This document shows, one piece after another, positions 33,319 to 40,155 of a stretch of 40,155 nucleotides of DNA. The number at the start of each line of letters is the position of its first letter. Position 1 is the stretch's first letter. The notes under the pieces are model-generated. The model was not told the DNA's origin. It worked only from the letters and a program-made list of their open reading frames with translations, and searched no databases. The position numbers were made by a program, and so were the translations under genes. Source of the stretch: Candidatus Cacconaster scatequi (GTDB lineage Bacteria > Bacteroidota > Bacteroidia > Bacteroidales > UBA932); the NCBI GenBank assembly GCA_018065305.1, contig JAGHTO010000029.1, positions 1 to 40,155 of the forward strand, given 5' to 3'.

Positions 33319-33604
33319 ATGAAACGCATCAATGCCTTATTCTTGTTTTGCCTTGCAATCCTCATATCCTGTGACAACGGTGAAGTGGAAATCCGCAGTT
33401 TCGGCGTCATACCCGATACCGGGGAAGATGTGACCGGCGCTTTCAACGCAGCGCTGCAAAAATGCCGTGATATTGATTGAGCCTACAAACACTGTTGAAG
33501 ATGAGCCCGTTCACGATACAATCAGGATTATCTCCAACAAGTTTGAGTCGGATGGCCGGGAACCGGTAGTGTCAAAATCTGTCCGCTCGCTGATTATCCA
33601 ATGA
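33319..33604 (+). pseudogene. Remnant of a lipoprotein gene, probably a beta-helix (GH110-like) glycosidase
   Basis: ATG 33319 opens a 53-codon frame with a lipoprotein signal (MKRINALFLFCLAILISC) followed by EVEIRSFGVIPDTGEDVTGA, the usual start of pectin-lyase-fold and GH110-type enzymes, and stops at 33478-33480. The next frame is open from about 33470 and encodes ILIEPTNTVEDEPVHDTIRI...SKSVRSLIIQ with stop at 33602-33604, which looks like the C-terminal part of the same kind of protein. The intact enzyme would need about 500 residues, so most of the middle is missing and the two ends are joined out of frame. The exact glycosidase family is inferred from short segments. Confidence 0.6.
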
Positions 33605-33605
33605 T

Positions 33606-33621
33606 GGAGAACCGTTTCTCC
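33606..33621 (+). terminator. Small hairpin after the glycosidase remnant
   Basis: GGAGAA (33606-33611) and TTCTCC (33616-33621) form a 6-bp stem with a 4-base loop directly after the remnant stop codon, followed by TTTG. It may be the old terminator of the decayed gene; the stem is short. Confidence 0.3.
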
Positions 33622-33670
33622 TTTGACTTGAAATTGTCTTCCAAGTGACCTACATATGTGACAATTTTTC

Positions 33671-33678
33671 TAAATTTG
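33671..33678 (+). promoter_or_regulatory. -7 box TAAATTTG upstream of rubrerythrin
   Basis: TAAATTTG matches the consensus and is 23 bases before ATG 33702. No exact TTG/TTTG lies at 19-21 bases upstream. It probably drives the rubrerythrin-RidA-DUF1460-glycosidase run. Confidence 0.5.
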
Positions 33679-33701
33679 AATAAATTAAAATCAATATCAT
33701 T

Positions 33702-34265
33702 ATGTCAAAATGGATTTGTCCTGTTTGCGGTTATGTCCACGAAGGTGACACCGCTCCCGAGAAATGCCCTCAGTGCAAAGTTCCCGGATCAAAGTTCAAG
33801 AAAATGGAAGAAGGGGGTTCTCTTCAGTTCGTTACCGAGCACGTTATCGGTATAGCGAAGGATATCCCTCAGAATGAAGAGGGTGCTTTTGTCCTTCAGG
33901 GACTTAAAGACCACTTCAACGGCGAATGTTCGGAAGTCGGTATGTATCTCGCGATGAGCCGCCAGGCCGACCGTGAAGGTTATCCTGAAATCGCGGAGGC
34001 TTTCAAGCGTTATGCTTACGAAGAGGCGGACCATGCTTCACGGTTCGCAGAGATGCTCGGAGAGGTTGTATGGGATACGAAAACAAACGTCGAGAAGAGG
34101 ATGCTTGCAGAGCAGGGCGCTTGCCAGGGCAAGATGGATATAGCCAAAGCGGCAAAGAATCTGGGGCTGGATGCAATCCACGATTCCGTCCATGAAATGG
34201 CTAAAGATGAAGCTCGTCACGGCTCTGGTTTTCAGGGTCTTTTCAATCGTTACTTCAAGAAGTAG
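33702..34265 (+). CDS. rbr: Rubrerythrin with N-terminal rubredoxin domain
   Basis: 187-residue cytoplasmic peroxidase for oxidative-stress defence in anaerobes; it reduces H2O2 to water. The rubredoxin-like Fe(SCys)4 domain is at the N-terminus ([20 protein letters not shown], residues 6-25), followed by a ferritin-like diiron domain with helix motifs [30 protein letters not shown] and the final DEARHG. This domain order is reversed compared with classical rubrerythrin and is common in Bacteroidales. It has a TAAATTTG box upstream and precedes ridA by 14 bases. Confidence 0.95.
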   Translation: MSKWICPVCGYVHEGDTAPEKCPQCKVPGSKFKKMEEGGSLQFVTEHVIGIAKDIPQNEEGAFVLQGLKDHFNGECSEVGMYLAMSRQADREGYPEIAEAFKRYAYEEADHASRFAEMLGEVVWDTKTNVEKRMLAEQGACQGKMDIAKAAKNLGLDAIHDSVHEMAKDEARHGSGFQGLFNRYFKK

Positions 34266-34279
34266 AACAATAGCAGAAT

Positions 34280-34651
34280 ATGAAGAAAATCATTGCTTCA
34301 CCGAACGCTCCCGCCGCTATAGGCCCATATTCTCAGGCGGTTGAAGCCGGTGGAACCCTCTATGTTTCGGGACAACTCCCCGTCAATCCGAAGACAGGGG
34401 AGATTCCCGAAGGAATCGAGGCTCAGACACGGCAGTCTCTGACAAATGTGACGGCAATTCTGAAGGAGGCCGGTCTAGGTCCTAACAATGTCGTCAAGAC
34501 TTGCGTACTTCTCCAGCATATCGGTGATTTCGCTGCGATGAATGCCGTATATGCCGAGTTCTTTCCGGAGGACAAACCTGCAAGGGTATGTTATGAAGTG
34601 GCTGCGCTTCCCAAAGGAGCGCTTGTTGAAATAGACGCAATTGCCGTGTAA
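34280..34651 (+). CDS. ridA: RidA family reactive intermediate deaminase
   Basis: 123-residue RidA/YjgF protein that hydrolyses enamine and imine products of PLP enzymes such as serine/threonine dehydratases. The substrate-binding Arg is in KPARVCYEVAALPKGALVEI, with the N-terminal IGPYSQAVEAGGTLYVSGQ signature. The length and motif set are typical. It lies 14 bases after rubrerythrin and 15 bases before the DUF1460 gene and is probably cotranscribed with them. Confidence 0.95.
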   Translation: MKKIIASPNAPAAIGPYSQAVEAGGTLYVSGQLPVNPKTGEIPEGIEAQTRQSLTNVTAILKEAGLGPNNVVKTCVLLQHIGDFAAMNAVYAEFFPEDKPARVCYEVAALPKGALVEIDAIAV

Positions 34652-34666
34652 TTTAAAATCACGGAA

Positions 34667-35515
34667 ATGAAATTCAGAACCTCTTTTCTCTCCCTGTTCC
34701 TTATGTCAACCCTCTGCTTTGCCGGAGGGACCGATGATGTCAGACATTCTCAGGAAGACGTGCGTAAGTTCAACGAGGTGATGGAGATTCTCACCCCCGT
34801 GCGGGACTCCTCCCTGAGCGAACTTGTCATAGTTGTCGCGCGTCATTTCATCGGCACGGAGTATGTCGCTTCGTCGATTGAAATGGAACCCGAAAGGCTG
34901 ACTGTCAGCACTACGAAGACGGACTGTATGCTGTTCGTTGAAATGTGCCTCGCGATGAGCCTTACGGCAAAGGGGGATTCCCGGGATTTCGCCTCATACT
35001 GCGACAATCTGCGGAAACTCAGGTACCGTGACGGAGTGGTGGACGGATACTCTTCGAGACTGCACTACACCTCCGAATGGATAAGGCAGGGCGAAAGCAG
35101 GGGAGTCTTTGAGGAGATAACCGGAGATTTGGGCGGTCTTCCCTATGCCCAGAAATTCAATTTTATGTCCGCACATCCCCAATATTACAGGCAGTTGAAG
35201 GACAATCCCGCCGAAACCGCCCGCATCAGGGAGGCTGAGAAGAATCTCGAGAAGTATGAATATCTCGTGATTCCGAAAGACAAGTTGGGAAAGGCGGTCT
35301 CCGGAATAAAGACCGGAGATATCGTCTGTTTCGACCAGAATACCGCCGGACTTGACATAGCTCACGTTGCGTTTGCCCTTCGTGAAGGAGACAAACTCAC
35401 TTTTATCCACGCATCTTCAAAAGCCGGTAAAGTGATTGTCAATCCCGTGTCTCTCATCGAATATACCCGCGGAATCAAGTCCCACGACGGCCTCCGCGTA
35501 GTAAGAATGAAATGA
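34667..35515 (+). CDS. DUF1460 (NlpC/P60-like) exported protein
   Basis: 282-residue exported protein with signal peptide MKFRTSFLSLFLMSTLCFAGG. DUF1460 is an NlpC/P60-type cysteine peptidase or amidase family acting on cell-wall muropeptides. The candidate nucleophile Cys lies in KTDCMLFVEMCLAM (residue about 86) and the His in IAHVAFAL (about 231), with a D following at the TGDIVCFD strand. Length is normal. The stop codon overlaps the next ATG as ATGA (35512). Its location between ridA and a glycosidase lipoprotein suggests a periplasmic envelope or recycling function, inferred only. Confidence 0.85.
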   Translation: MKFRTSFLSLFLMSTLCFAGGTDDVRHSQEDVRKFNEVMEILTPVRDSSLSELVIVVARHFIGTEYVASSIEMEPERLTVSTTKTDCMLFVEMCLAMSLTAKGDSRDFASYCDNLRKLRYRDGVVDGYSSRLHYTSEWIRQGESRGVFEEITGDLGGLPYAQKFNFMSAHPQYYRQLKDNPAETARIREAEKNLEKYEYLVIPKDKLGKAVSGIKTGDIVCFDQNTAGLDIAHVAFALREGDKLTFIHASSKAGKVIVNPVSLIEYTRGIKSHDGLRVVRMK

Positions 35516-35520
35516 TTGTT

Positions 35521-36810
35521 ATGAACAAAGTAAGACTTATCAGCCTTTGCGCTGCAACGGCTTTTGCCCTGATGGCCTGCAATTCTGCAGACAAGGCTCT
35601 CAAGAAAGAAATACTCAACGATTCAAGAATGGATCAGGTCTATGCCCTCGGGTTGGAGACTCTCTCTTCCGGCCTCAACGCAGGCTCATCGTATGTGGAG
35701 GTCTGGATAAGGGATTTCAACACCTTCATCAAGCCCGCAATGACCGTCAATGACCATTCTGTCATCCGCGACGCTCTCGACAATTTCTGCAAGTTTCAGG
35801 GGGTTGACGGCAATATCGTGGACGGTTATACTCCCAGAAAAATAGTCGATGAAGGCGATGCCGTGGGCTATGATTTCATATCATCGGAATACGCTCCTGA
35901 ATATCTTGCCCATAAGAACAGCGTCGAGACCGACCAGGAGTCTTCTTTCGTTCAGGCCGTGGCCGCCTATGTCAGGGAATCTGGAGATAGCAGCTATCTC
36001 TCTCATAATGTGGCGGGAATGACCGTTGCTCAACATATGCGCAAGGCTCTTGAATACCTCTGGGAGTGCAAGCGCGATGAGAATTACGGTCTTATCACGG
36101 GCGCTACCACGGTTGACTGGGGCGATGTGCAGCCTGAACACGGCTGGGGAGTGGTTATTGACGATAACACCCACTTTGCCATTGACGTCTATGACAACGC
36201 GATGTTCATCCTTGCCATAAACGACTACCTTTCGGTAGTGGACGACGGGGAATGGGCCTCCCGCAGGGATGAGATAGCAGCCAATGTGCGGAAGCACCTC
36301 TGGGATGAGGAAAGGTGCAAGATAATACCTCATATCTATCTGAACGGTTCTCCGTTTCCCGAGGAGTTTGACGAGAATGCAATCTGGTACACTGGAGGCA
36401 CGGGCATTGCCGCGCTTGCAGGGTTGATGTCAGATGAGGAGCTTGCCTCCAACAACCGTCAGTTCCTGGCGAATATGCGGGAGGCCGGCGCTCAGTCGAT
36501 ATGCTTGACTGCATATCCTCCTTATCCTGAAGGATATTTCGACAACTCCGGTATGCAGCCGTATATGTATCAGAACGGAGGCGACTGGACCTGGTACGGC
36601 GTTCGTGTGCTCTGGGCAATGATTGATCGGGGAATGGTCAGGGAGGCATACGAGGAATTCTCTCCCATGCTTGACAGGGTGATTGCCAATCAGGGCTTCA
36701 ACGAGTGGTACAGTCCCGACGGTACGCCCCGCGGTTCAGGAACATTCAGAGGTGAGGCCGGCGTGATGATCGAGACTATCGACCGTCTGCGTGAATGGGC
36801 CGGCAGATAA
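35521..36810 (+). CDS. Six-hairpin (alpha/alpha) glycosidase-like lipoprotein
   Basis: 429-residue lipoprotein with signal MNKVRLISLCAATAFALMAC (lipobox LMAC). The body is rich in paired helices with the segments EVWIRDFNTFIKPAM, GATTVDWGDVQPEHGW, DVYDNAMFILAINDYL and GSGTFRGEAGVMIETIDRL. These resemble (alpha/alpha)6 glycosidase folds such as GH78, GH94 or amylo-1,6-glucosidases, with the Asp of VDWGD and the Glu of FRGEAG as candidate acids. I cannot assign a GH family. An in-frame ATG at 35512 overlaps the DUF1460 stop as ATGA; ATG 35521 gives a cleaner signal peptide. A six-base-stem hairpin follows the stop at 36814. Confidence 0.7.
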   Translation: MNKVRLISLCAATAFALMACNSADKALKKEILNDSRMDQVYALGLETLSSGLNAGSSYVEVWIRDFNTFIKPAMTVNDHSVIRDALDNFCKFQGVDGNIVDGYTPRKIVDEGDAVGYDFISSEYAPEYLAHKNSVETDQESSFVQAVAAYVRESGDSSYLSHNVAGMTVAQHMRKALEYLWECKRDENYGLITGATTVDWGDVQPEHGWGVVIDDNTHFAIDVYDNAMFILAINDYLSVVDDGEWASRRDEIAANVRKHLWDEERCKIIPHIYLNGSPFPEEFDENAIWYTGGTGIAALAGLMSDEELASNNRQFLANMREAGAQSICLTAYPPYPEGYFDNSGMQPYMYQNGGDWTWYGVRVLWAMIDRGMVREAYEEFSPMLDRVIANQGFNEWYSPDGTPRGSGTFRGEAGVMIETIDRLREWAGR

Positions 36811-36813
36811 TTA

Positions 36814-36833
36814 CGGAAGCGTCCTGACTTCCG
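36814..36833. terminator. Hairpin between convergent glycosidase and yccF genes
   Basis: CGGAAG (36814-36819) and CTTCCG (36828-36833) form a 6-bp stem with an 8-base loop in the 30-base gap between convergent genes. It is followed on the plus strand by a weak T-rich stretch. It could serve both directions. Confidence 0.4.
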
Positions 36834-36840
36834 CGATTTG

Positions 36841-37206
36841 TCATTTTGTGGTGAGGCCGAAAGGCATGAAGCTCATCTTCATAAGTCTCCAGTGGGCCTT
36901 TGCGAAGGGAATCCCGATAATCGTGATTGCGAATAGTGCGGCAAGTGTCAGATGAACCAGAGCGGTTTCCCACCAGCCGCAGAGTATCCACAGCACGGTG
37001 AATGCGATTGACAGGCATCCGGCGTTATCCTTGAACGTGACATTCTTTCCGAATGGGGCGAGCGCCAGAATCCCAATTTTCATAAGTTGCACGCCGAATG
37101 GTATTCCGATGATTGTGACACACATCAGAAGGCCTGCCGCAAAATATATCAGGGCAACCAGAAAGCCGCCGAGAAGAAGCCATAGGATGTTTCCGAGGGT
37201 ACTCAT
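36841..37206 (-). CDS. yccF: YccF domain-containing inner-membrane protein
   Basis: 121-residue YccF (DUF307) protein with four hydrophobic segments made of two related halves, each containing the same TIIGIPF motif (CVTIIGIPFGVQLMKI and AITIIGIPFAKAHWRL). The function of the family is unknown. ATG 37206 begins MSTLGNILWLLLGG, as in E. coli YccF; earlier in-frame starts lie inside the glutamine synthetase 3' end. It starts 4 bases after the glutamine synthetase stop, so it is cotranscribed with it. Confidence 0.92.
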   Translation of the reverse strand: MSTLGNILWLLLGGFLVALIYFAAGLLMCVTIIGIPFGVQLMKIGILALAPFGKNVTFKDNAGCLSIAFTVLWILCGWWETALVHLTLAALFAITIIGIPFAKAHWRLMKMSFMPFGLTTK

Positions 37207-37210
37207 AATG

Positions 37211-38713
37211 TCATCCATTGTTGATGTTTTCCTCCACATATTTGAGCATTCCCGCTTCATCAAGACTTGAGCGGAGTTTTGCGTCATCGAAGGATTTCAG
37301 ATACTTTATGTAGTAGTCAACGATGTTGTCGGAGAATACACCTCTGCCGGTATAGATTTCACGGTCCTTATCGAGTTCCGAGGCGGCCTCCACGCAACAG
37401 CCTGGAAGCTGCTCGAGAGCCTCCTGGATTGCCTTGTTGGAGGCTTCGTGAATGTTCACGCCAAGTCCGACAAAAGTGCGTTCGGCAATCTTCAGCGCAT
37501 CCGCCGTCTCAAAGCCGTGACGTGCCGCGCAGCACAACGCCGCCATAAGCAGATAGGTGTCAGCGAAGCCGTCGGATGCCCTCCATTCGAAAGTCTGCTT
37601 GGCACTGAAGTCTTTTTCATCGACATTTTCGAGAGGATTGGCGACAGCGGCCATATCCATCTTCTTCAGCCAGCCGAGAGGTACCCTGACAAGGGCGCTG
37701 CGGTTGGAATATGACCAGCAGAGGGATGTGGGAGCTTCCTGATGGGGGACAAGCCTCATGAATGAGAGGGGGTGGGGATTGCCGAAAGCGGGCAGGGAAG
37801 TACCGGCATCCATAAAGCCGGCAATTGCCTTCTTCGCTTCATCCGTAATCTCTCCGTTCCGTACGGTAGCGCTCTTTCCGTCCTTTGAGAATTTGCAGTG
37901 CACGTGCATTCCGGAGCCGGCCTTGCCTCCCGCAATTTTGGGGGCGAAAGTGAGTGAAACGCCATACTCGTAGGCAAGCTGTCTCATTATCCATTTGGCG
38001 ATTACGAGCTGGTCTGCCGCGTCCTCTATGTCAACAGGAAGGAACTCAATTTCATTCTGTTCGTAGATTTTGCCGTCCAGAGTGAAGTTGCCCACCTCGC
38101 TGTGGCCGTATTTTATCATTCCGCCGCAGCTTGCTATCATACGCATCGCTTCACGGCGCAGGGTCTCGAATTTATTGAAAGGGGAACTCTGATGATATCC
38201 TTTCTGGTCGGGGGTGGAGTACTGGCCGTCATCCTCACCGATTACGTAATACTCGAGTTCGCCCATAGTCTCCATCGTCAGGCCGGTGACCTCCTTGAAT
38301 TGCTCGTGGGCCTTGTGGAGGACATACTGCGGACTGCTTTCGAACGGCTTTCCTTCGCGGTCGAAGAAACAGCAGAGCATGTCGACGGTAGGAACGTCAC
38401 TGAAAGGATTGACGAAAGCCGTCTTGTATCGGGGGATTACGTACAGGTCGCTCTTGCCTGCCTCAATGAAAGGGAACAGGCTGCTGCCGTCCACTCTTTC
38501 GCCTGCCTGAAGAATGTTCTCGAGGTGTTCCAGACTGTTGATGACAAAATTGAGAGTCTTCAGCTTGCCGTCCCATCCGCAGTAGTGGAAATTGATGAAT
38601 TCCACGCAATTCTCCTTGCAGTAGCGGATTATGTCGGCACGGGTGAATGCCGATGCGGGTTTACCTAGGTATCTGACAATGATATTCGGATTCATTTCGA
38701 TTGAGGCTTCCAT
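37211..38713 (-). CDS. glnA: Glutamine synthetase
   Basis: 500-residue glutamine synthetase that makes glutamine from glutamate, ammonia and ATP. The N-terminal beta-grasp domain includes FINFHYCGWDGKLKTLNF, with the Asp side of the active site. The catalytic motifs are the Glu-x-Glu in GELEYYVI, the ATP/glutamate site in GSGMHVHCKF, NPHPLSFMRLVPHQEAP and the NRSALVRVP Arg segment. Length fits the type I-like group found in Bacteroidota rather than the 730-residue type III enzyme. ATG 38713 (MEASIEMNPNII) is chosen; ATG 38695 six codons on is also possible. Upstream is an imperfect TATCTTCG box at 38745-38752. Confidence 0.93.
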   Translation of the reverse strand: MEASIEMNPNIIVRYLGKPASAFTRADIIRYCKENCVEFINFHYCGWDGKLKTLNFVINSLEHLENILQAGERVDGSSLFPFIEAGKSDLYVIPRYKTAFVNPFSDVPTVDMLCCFFDREGKPFESSPQYVLHKAHEQFKEVTGLTMETMGELEYYVIGEDDGQYSTPDQKGYHQSSPFNKFETLRREAMRMIASCGGMIKYGHSEVGNFTLDGKIYEQNEIEFLPVDIEDAADQLVIAKWIMRQLAYEYGVSLTFAPKIAGGKAGSGMHVHCKFSKDGKSATVRNGEITDEAKKAIAGFMDAGTSLPAFGNPHPLSFMRLVPHQEAPTSLCWSYSNRSALVRVPLGWLKKMDMAAVANPLENVDEKDFSAKQTFEWRASDGFADTYLLMAALCCAARHGFETADALKIAERTFVGLGVNIHEASNKAIQEALEQLPGCCVEAASELDKDREIYTGRGVFSDNIVDYYIKYLKSFDDAKLRSSLDEAGMLKYVEENINNG

Positions 38714-38744
38714 TTCAAAAGAGTTTTTGAGTGTTTTTATTGTA

Positions 38745-38752
38745 CGAAGATA
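38745..38752 (-). promoter_or_regulatory. Imperfect -7 box TATCTTCG upstream of glutamine synthetase
   Basis: TATCTTCG on the minus strand differs from TAnnTTTG at one position, and lies 31 bases before ATG 38713. A deviating box might mean that the promoter needs an activator, as expected for nitrogen control, but that is inferred. Confidence 0.35.
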
Positions 38753-38927
38753 GATATTTTTTTTCAACTTCGTGGATGCACGCCGGTCAGTCAGGTTCCC
38801 TTCATATTCTACTCGGCCCATTCGAAGTTTTCTTTCCCTAGTATCCTACTTTTTCGTCAAGGCCTGATGCATCCTCAATAATTAATTCTTGACCCGCAAT
38901 GCAACAGAAGTGAAATAATGCTCGTGT
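38753..38927. other. Non-coding spacer between glutamine synthetase and the LOG-family gene
   Basis: The 289 bases between the divergent starts at 38713 and 39003 hold the glnA box, then this 175-base stretch with no open frame of coding character, no RNA gene that I can recognise and no repeat, then a palindrome and the LOG-gene promoter. It begins with an A/T tract (TTTTTTTT at 38757-38764). Confidence 0.5.
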
Positions 38928-38947
38928 TCATCCGCACAGACGGATGA
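38928..38947. promoter_or_regulatory. Palindromic operator candidate TCATCCG-N6-CGGATGA
   Basis: A perfect 7-bp inverted repeat (38928-38934 and 38941-38947) with a 6-base spacer ends 2 bases before the -33 TTG of the LOG-gene promoter. It has no T-run after it, so it is a better candidate for a dimeric regulator site than for a terminator. Confidence 0.45.
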
Positions 38948-38949
38948 CG

Positions 38950-38980
38950 TTGCAGTTGCTGAGTATATTTATTAAATTTG
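38950..38980 (+). promoter_or_regulatory. Promoter of the LOG-family gene (TTG-N20-TAAATTTG)
   Basis: TTG at 38950-38952 and TAAATTTG at 38973-38980 are 20 bases apart, a full Bacteroidota promoter. The transcript would start near 38986, giving a leader of about 17 bases to ATG 39003. Confidence 0.7.
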
Positions 38981-39002
38981 CCTCAAATCGAAGTCTTCGG
39001 CT

Positions 39003-39572
39003 ATGAAATCTGTTGCAGTATATCTTGGATCGGCAGCTGCCACTGCAAAGTGGCGGGACTTTGCCTATGATTTTGGGAAACGTCTCGCTTGTAGCGGGAT
39101 GAAAGTTATCTATGGTGGCGCGGATGTAGGAACAATGGCATCTCTTGCCGACGGAGTCCTTGCCGGGAACGGACATTTGACAGGCGTACTTCCTGCCGGG
39201 TTCGGCGGCAAGCGGAAAGTTGCGGCACAAGGCCGCAATATTCTGAGAAAGGATGTTACCGAGAATGTCGAAGTGTCCGATCTTTCGGAGAGAAAGAAGA
39301 TGATGCGTCAGCTGTCAGACTGTTGCGTGATACTTCCGGGCAGCTTCGGCACTATGGATGAGCTGTTCTGCTATGTGGTTGAGAATGAGGTAGGTATCCA
39401 CGATAAGAAGGCGTATGTTCTGAACATTGACGGCTATTATGACGGCCTTGAGATGCAGGTCGCTGCAATGAAAAGGGAAGGGTTCATTGACAGGGCTTCC
39501 GCAATATTGGTCTTTGTCCACAGCATTGAAGAATTCTTCAGGATTATTGAGAATTTCAAAACAACTTCTTAA
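39003..39572 (+). CDS. LOG-family (TIGR00730) Rossmann-fold protein
   Basis: 189-residue cytoplasmic protein of the LOG/lysine-decarboxylase-like family, whose members release cytokinin-type bases or hydrolyse nucleoside monophosphates to base and ribose 5-phosphate. Seen are KSVAVYLGSAAATAKW at the N-terminus, VIYGGADVGTMASLADGVL with the phosphate site, SERKKMMRQLSD with the catalytic Arg, and LPGSFGTMDELF. The last motif replaces the second Gly of the usual PGGxGTxxE by Ser. Length is normal. It has its own promoter with a palindrome just upstream. Confidence 0.9.
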   Translation: MKSVAVYLGSAAATAKWRDFAYDFGKRLACSGMKVIYGGADVGTMASLADGVLAGNGHLTGVLPAGFGGKRKVAAQGRNILRKDVTENVEVSDLSERKKMMRQLSDCCVILPGSFGTMDELFCYVVENEVGIHDKKAYVLNIDGYYDGLEMQVAAMKREGFIDRASAILVFVHSIEEFFRIIENFKTTS

Positions 39573-39796
39573 CGCGAGATAAGGAACATTCCGTGAGAGG
39601 GAGCAAAATCTTGATTCTGAAAGCGCCGTGCCCTTCCTTGGAAGTGGTCCAGGGCGACACCCAGTTATAGGTTCGGGACCAGTGCAAGCAGGACGCTGAA
39701 GAACGCCGCAATGCCGAATATCGAGTGCCGGAACATAACCGTTACATATTGATAATCCATGGCAAAATTAATGGGATTTTTGATTATCTTTAGGGT
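39573..39796. other. Intergenic stretch between LOG and GNAT genes, possible small minus-strand peptide
   Basis: The 224-base gap has no recognisable RNA gene or known repeat. On the minus strand ATG 39760 opens a 31-codon frame ending at 39665 that encodes a single hydrophobic helix (GIAAFFSVLLALV) after a basic N-terminus, and TAATTTTG at 39770-39763 resembles a -7 box just before it. Whether this is a small membrane protein or chance cannot be decided from sequence alone. Confidence 0.25.
39785..39792 (+). promoter_or_regulatory. Imperfect -7 box TATCTTTA upstream of the GNAT gene
   Basis: TATCTTTA differs from TAnnTTTG only at the last position and ends 4 bases before ATG 39797, so the transcript would be leaderless or nearly so if the box is used. 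Confidence 0.3.
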
Positions 39797-40155
39797 ATGA
39801 TTCGCAAAGCGGCCACAGATGATATCCCGGCCATCCGTCAGATGGCCGATGTTGCGTTCCGCGATACATACAAGGACATTCTTTCCAACGAGCAGATGGA
39901 GTATATGATGGACTGGATGTATTCTGAGAGCAGCCTTTTGCTGCAAATGACTCAAAAGGGACATATCTTCTTCATCGAAGAAGGGAAAGGATACGTCTCA
40001 TTCCGTAAGGAAGCCGGAGCCGATGAAAAGACGTCCGTCTATCACATAGAAAAACTCTATGTCCTTCCGCAGTTCCAGGGCCGGGGTTGGGGCAGGAAAC
40101 TGTTCGGAACAGTCGTGAAGAATGTCAAGTCTTTCTCCTTCGGCCCTATTAGGAT
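39797..40155 (+). CDS. GNAT-family N-acetyltransferase (partial, runs off the end)
   Basis: 119 codons are present before the window ends. The start is MIRKAATDDIPAIRQMADVA, typical for GNAT proteins, and the acetyl-CoA-binding motif A is LYVLPQFQGRGWGRKLF (QxxGxG, residues about 92-108). The substrate is unknown; the family acetylates amines on antibiotics, proteins or small molecules. The 3' end is cut off at the window boundary. Confidence 0.88.
   Translation, partial: MIRKAATDDIPAIRQMADVAFRDTYKDILSNEQMEYMMDWMYSESSLLLQMTQKGHIFFIEEGKGYVSFRKEAGADEKTSVYHIEKLYVLPQFQGRGWGRKLFGTVVKNVKSFSFGPIR

Noticed and set aside
1-40155. CRISPR arrays, tRNA or rRNA genes, IS elements, prophage
   Set aside because: I looked for regularly spaced repeats, tRNA-like cloverleaf ends, transposase motifs and phage structural genes and saw none; a covariance-model search could still find a small RNA that cannot be seen by eye.

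Overview
The window reads as chromosomal DNA of a member of the Bacteroidota, most likely the order Bacteroidales. The evidence is the recurring -7 box TAnnTTTG (often with a TTG or TTTG about 20 bases upstream) instead of sigma-70 boxes, start sites with weak or no Shine-Dalgarno pairing, many lipoprotein signal peptides, and typical family content (ATP-type PEP carboxykinase, rubredoxin-rubrerythrin, DUF1460, DUF1080, GH78, an AmgK-RapZ fusion). There is no rRNA, tRNA, CRISPR array, phage or IS element that I can see, so genus cannot be assigned. Coding density is very high and many neighbouring genes overlap by 4 bases (ATGA).

Layout. 173-5131 (+): PfkB/KDG-type kinase, a LarA-family nickel-pincer enzyme, PdxB and 6-phosphogluconate dehydrogenase, a sugar-acid and vitamin B6 operon. 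5151-6473 (-): Ffh with its own promoter, preceded by a 114-base inverted-repeat element of unknown nature. 6764-11221 (-): recQ, a SagB-type nitroreductase, an AmgK-RapZ C-domain fusion and MurU, four genes joined by 4-base overlaps, combining a DNA helicase with cell-wall sugar recycling. 11320-13929 (+): pckA and an outer-membrane beta-barrel protein. 13926-14693 (-): birA.

14741-24296 (+): an almost unbroken run starting with housekeeping genes (rsfS, ftsH, cdsA, psd) and continuing, with no visible promoter, into an exported sugar-catabolic set: lipoprotein sugar isomerase-like TIM barrel, TAT-exported Gfo/Idh/MocA oxidoreductase, BASS-like transporter and GH78 rhamnosidase lipoprotein. 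24252-26528 (-): NhaC antiporter and a DMT permease. 26587-27795 (+): iron-sulfur L-serine dehydratase. 27808-28884 (-): HGSNAT/DUF5009-like membrane acetyltransferase. 28988-31612 (+): acyltransferase 3, UbiA/MenA prenyltransferase and CPBP protease. 31605-33194 (-): a secreted fusion of a sugar isomerase-like TIM barrel and a DUF1080 domain. 33319-33604 (+): remnant of a lipoprotein gene, probably a beta-helix glycosidase, with a large internal deletion. 33702-36810 (+): rubrerythrin, RidA, DUF1460 and a lipoprotein six-hairpin glycosidase. 36841-38713 (-): glutamine synthetase followed by YccF. 39003 to the end (+): LOG-family protein and the start of a GNAT acetyltransferase.

The points that most deserve follow-up are the AmgK-RapZ fusion next to MurU, the pdxB-gnd-LarA sugar-acid operon, the oxidoreductase/TIM-barrel/DUF1080 set that resembles the 3-keto-glycoside route of gut Bacteroides, the overlapping divergent recQ/pckA promoters with an apparently leaderless recQ mRNA, and the unexplained palindromic element between murU and ffh.
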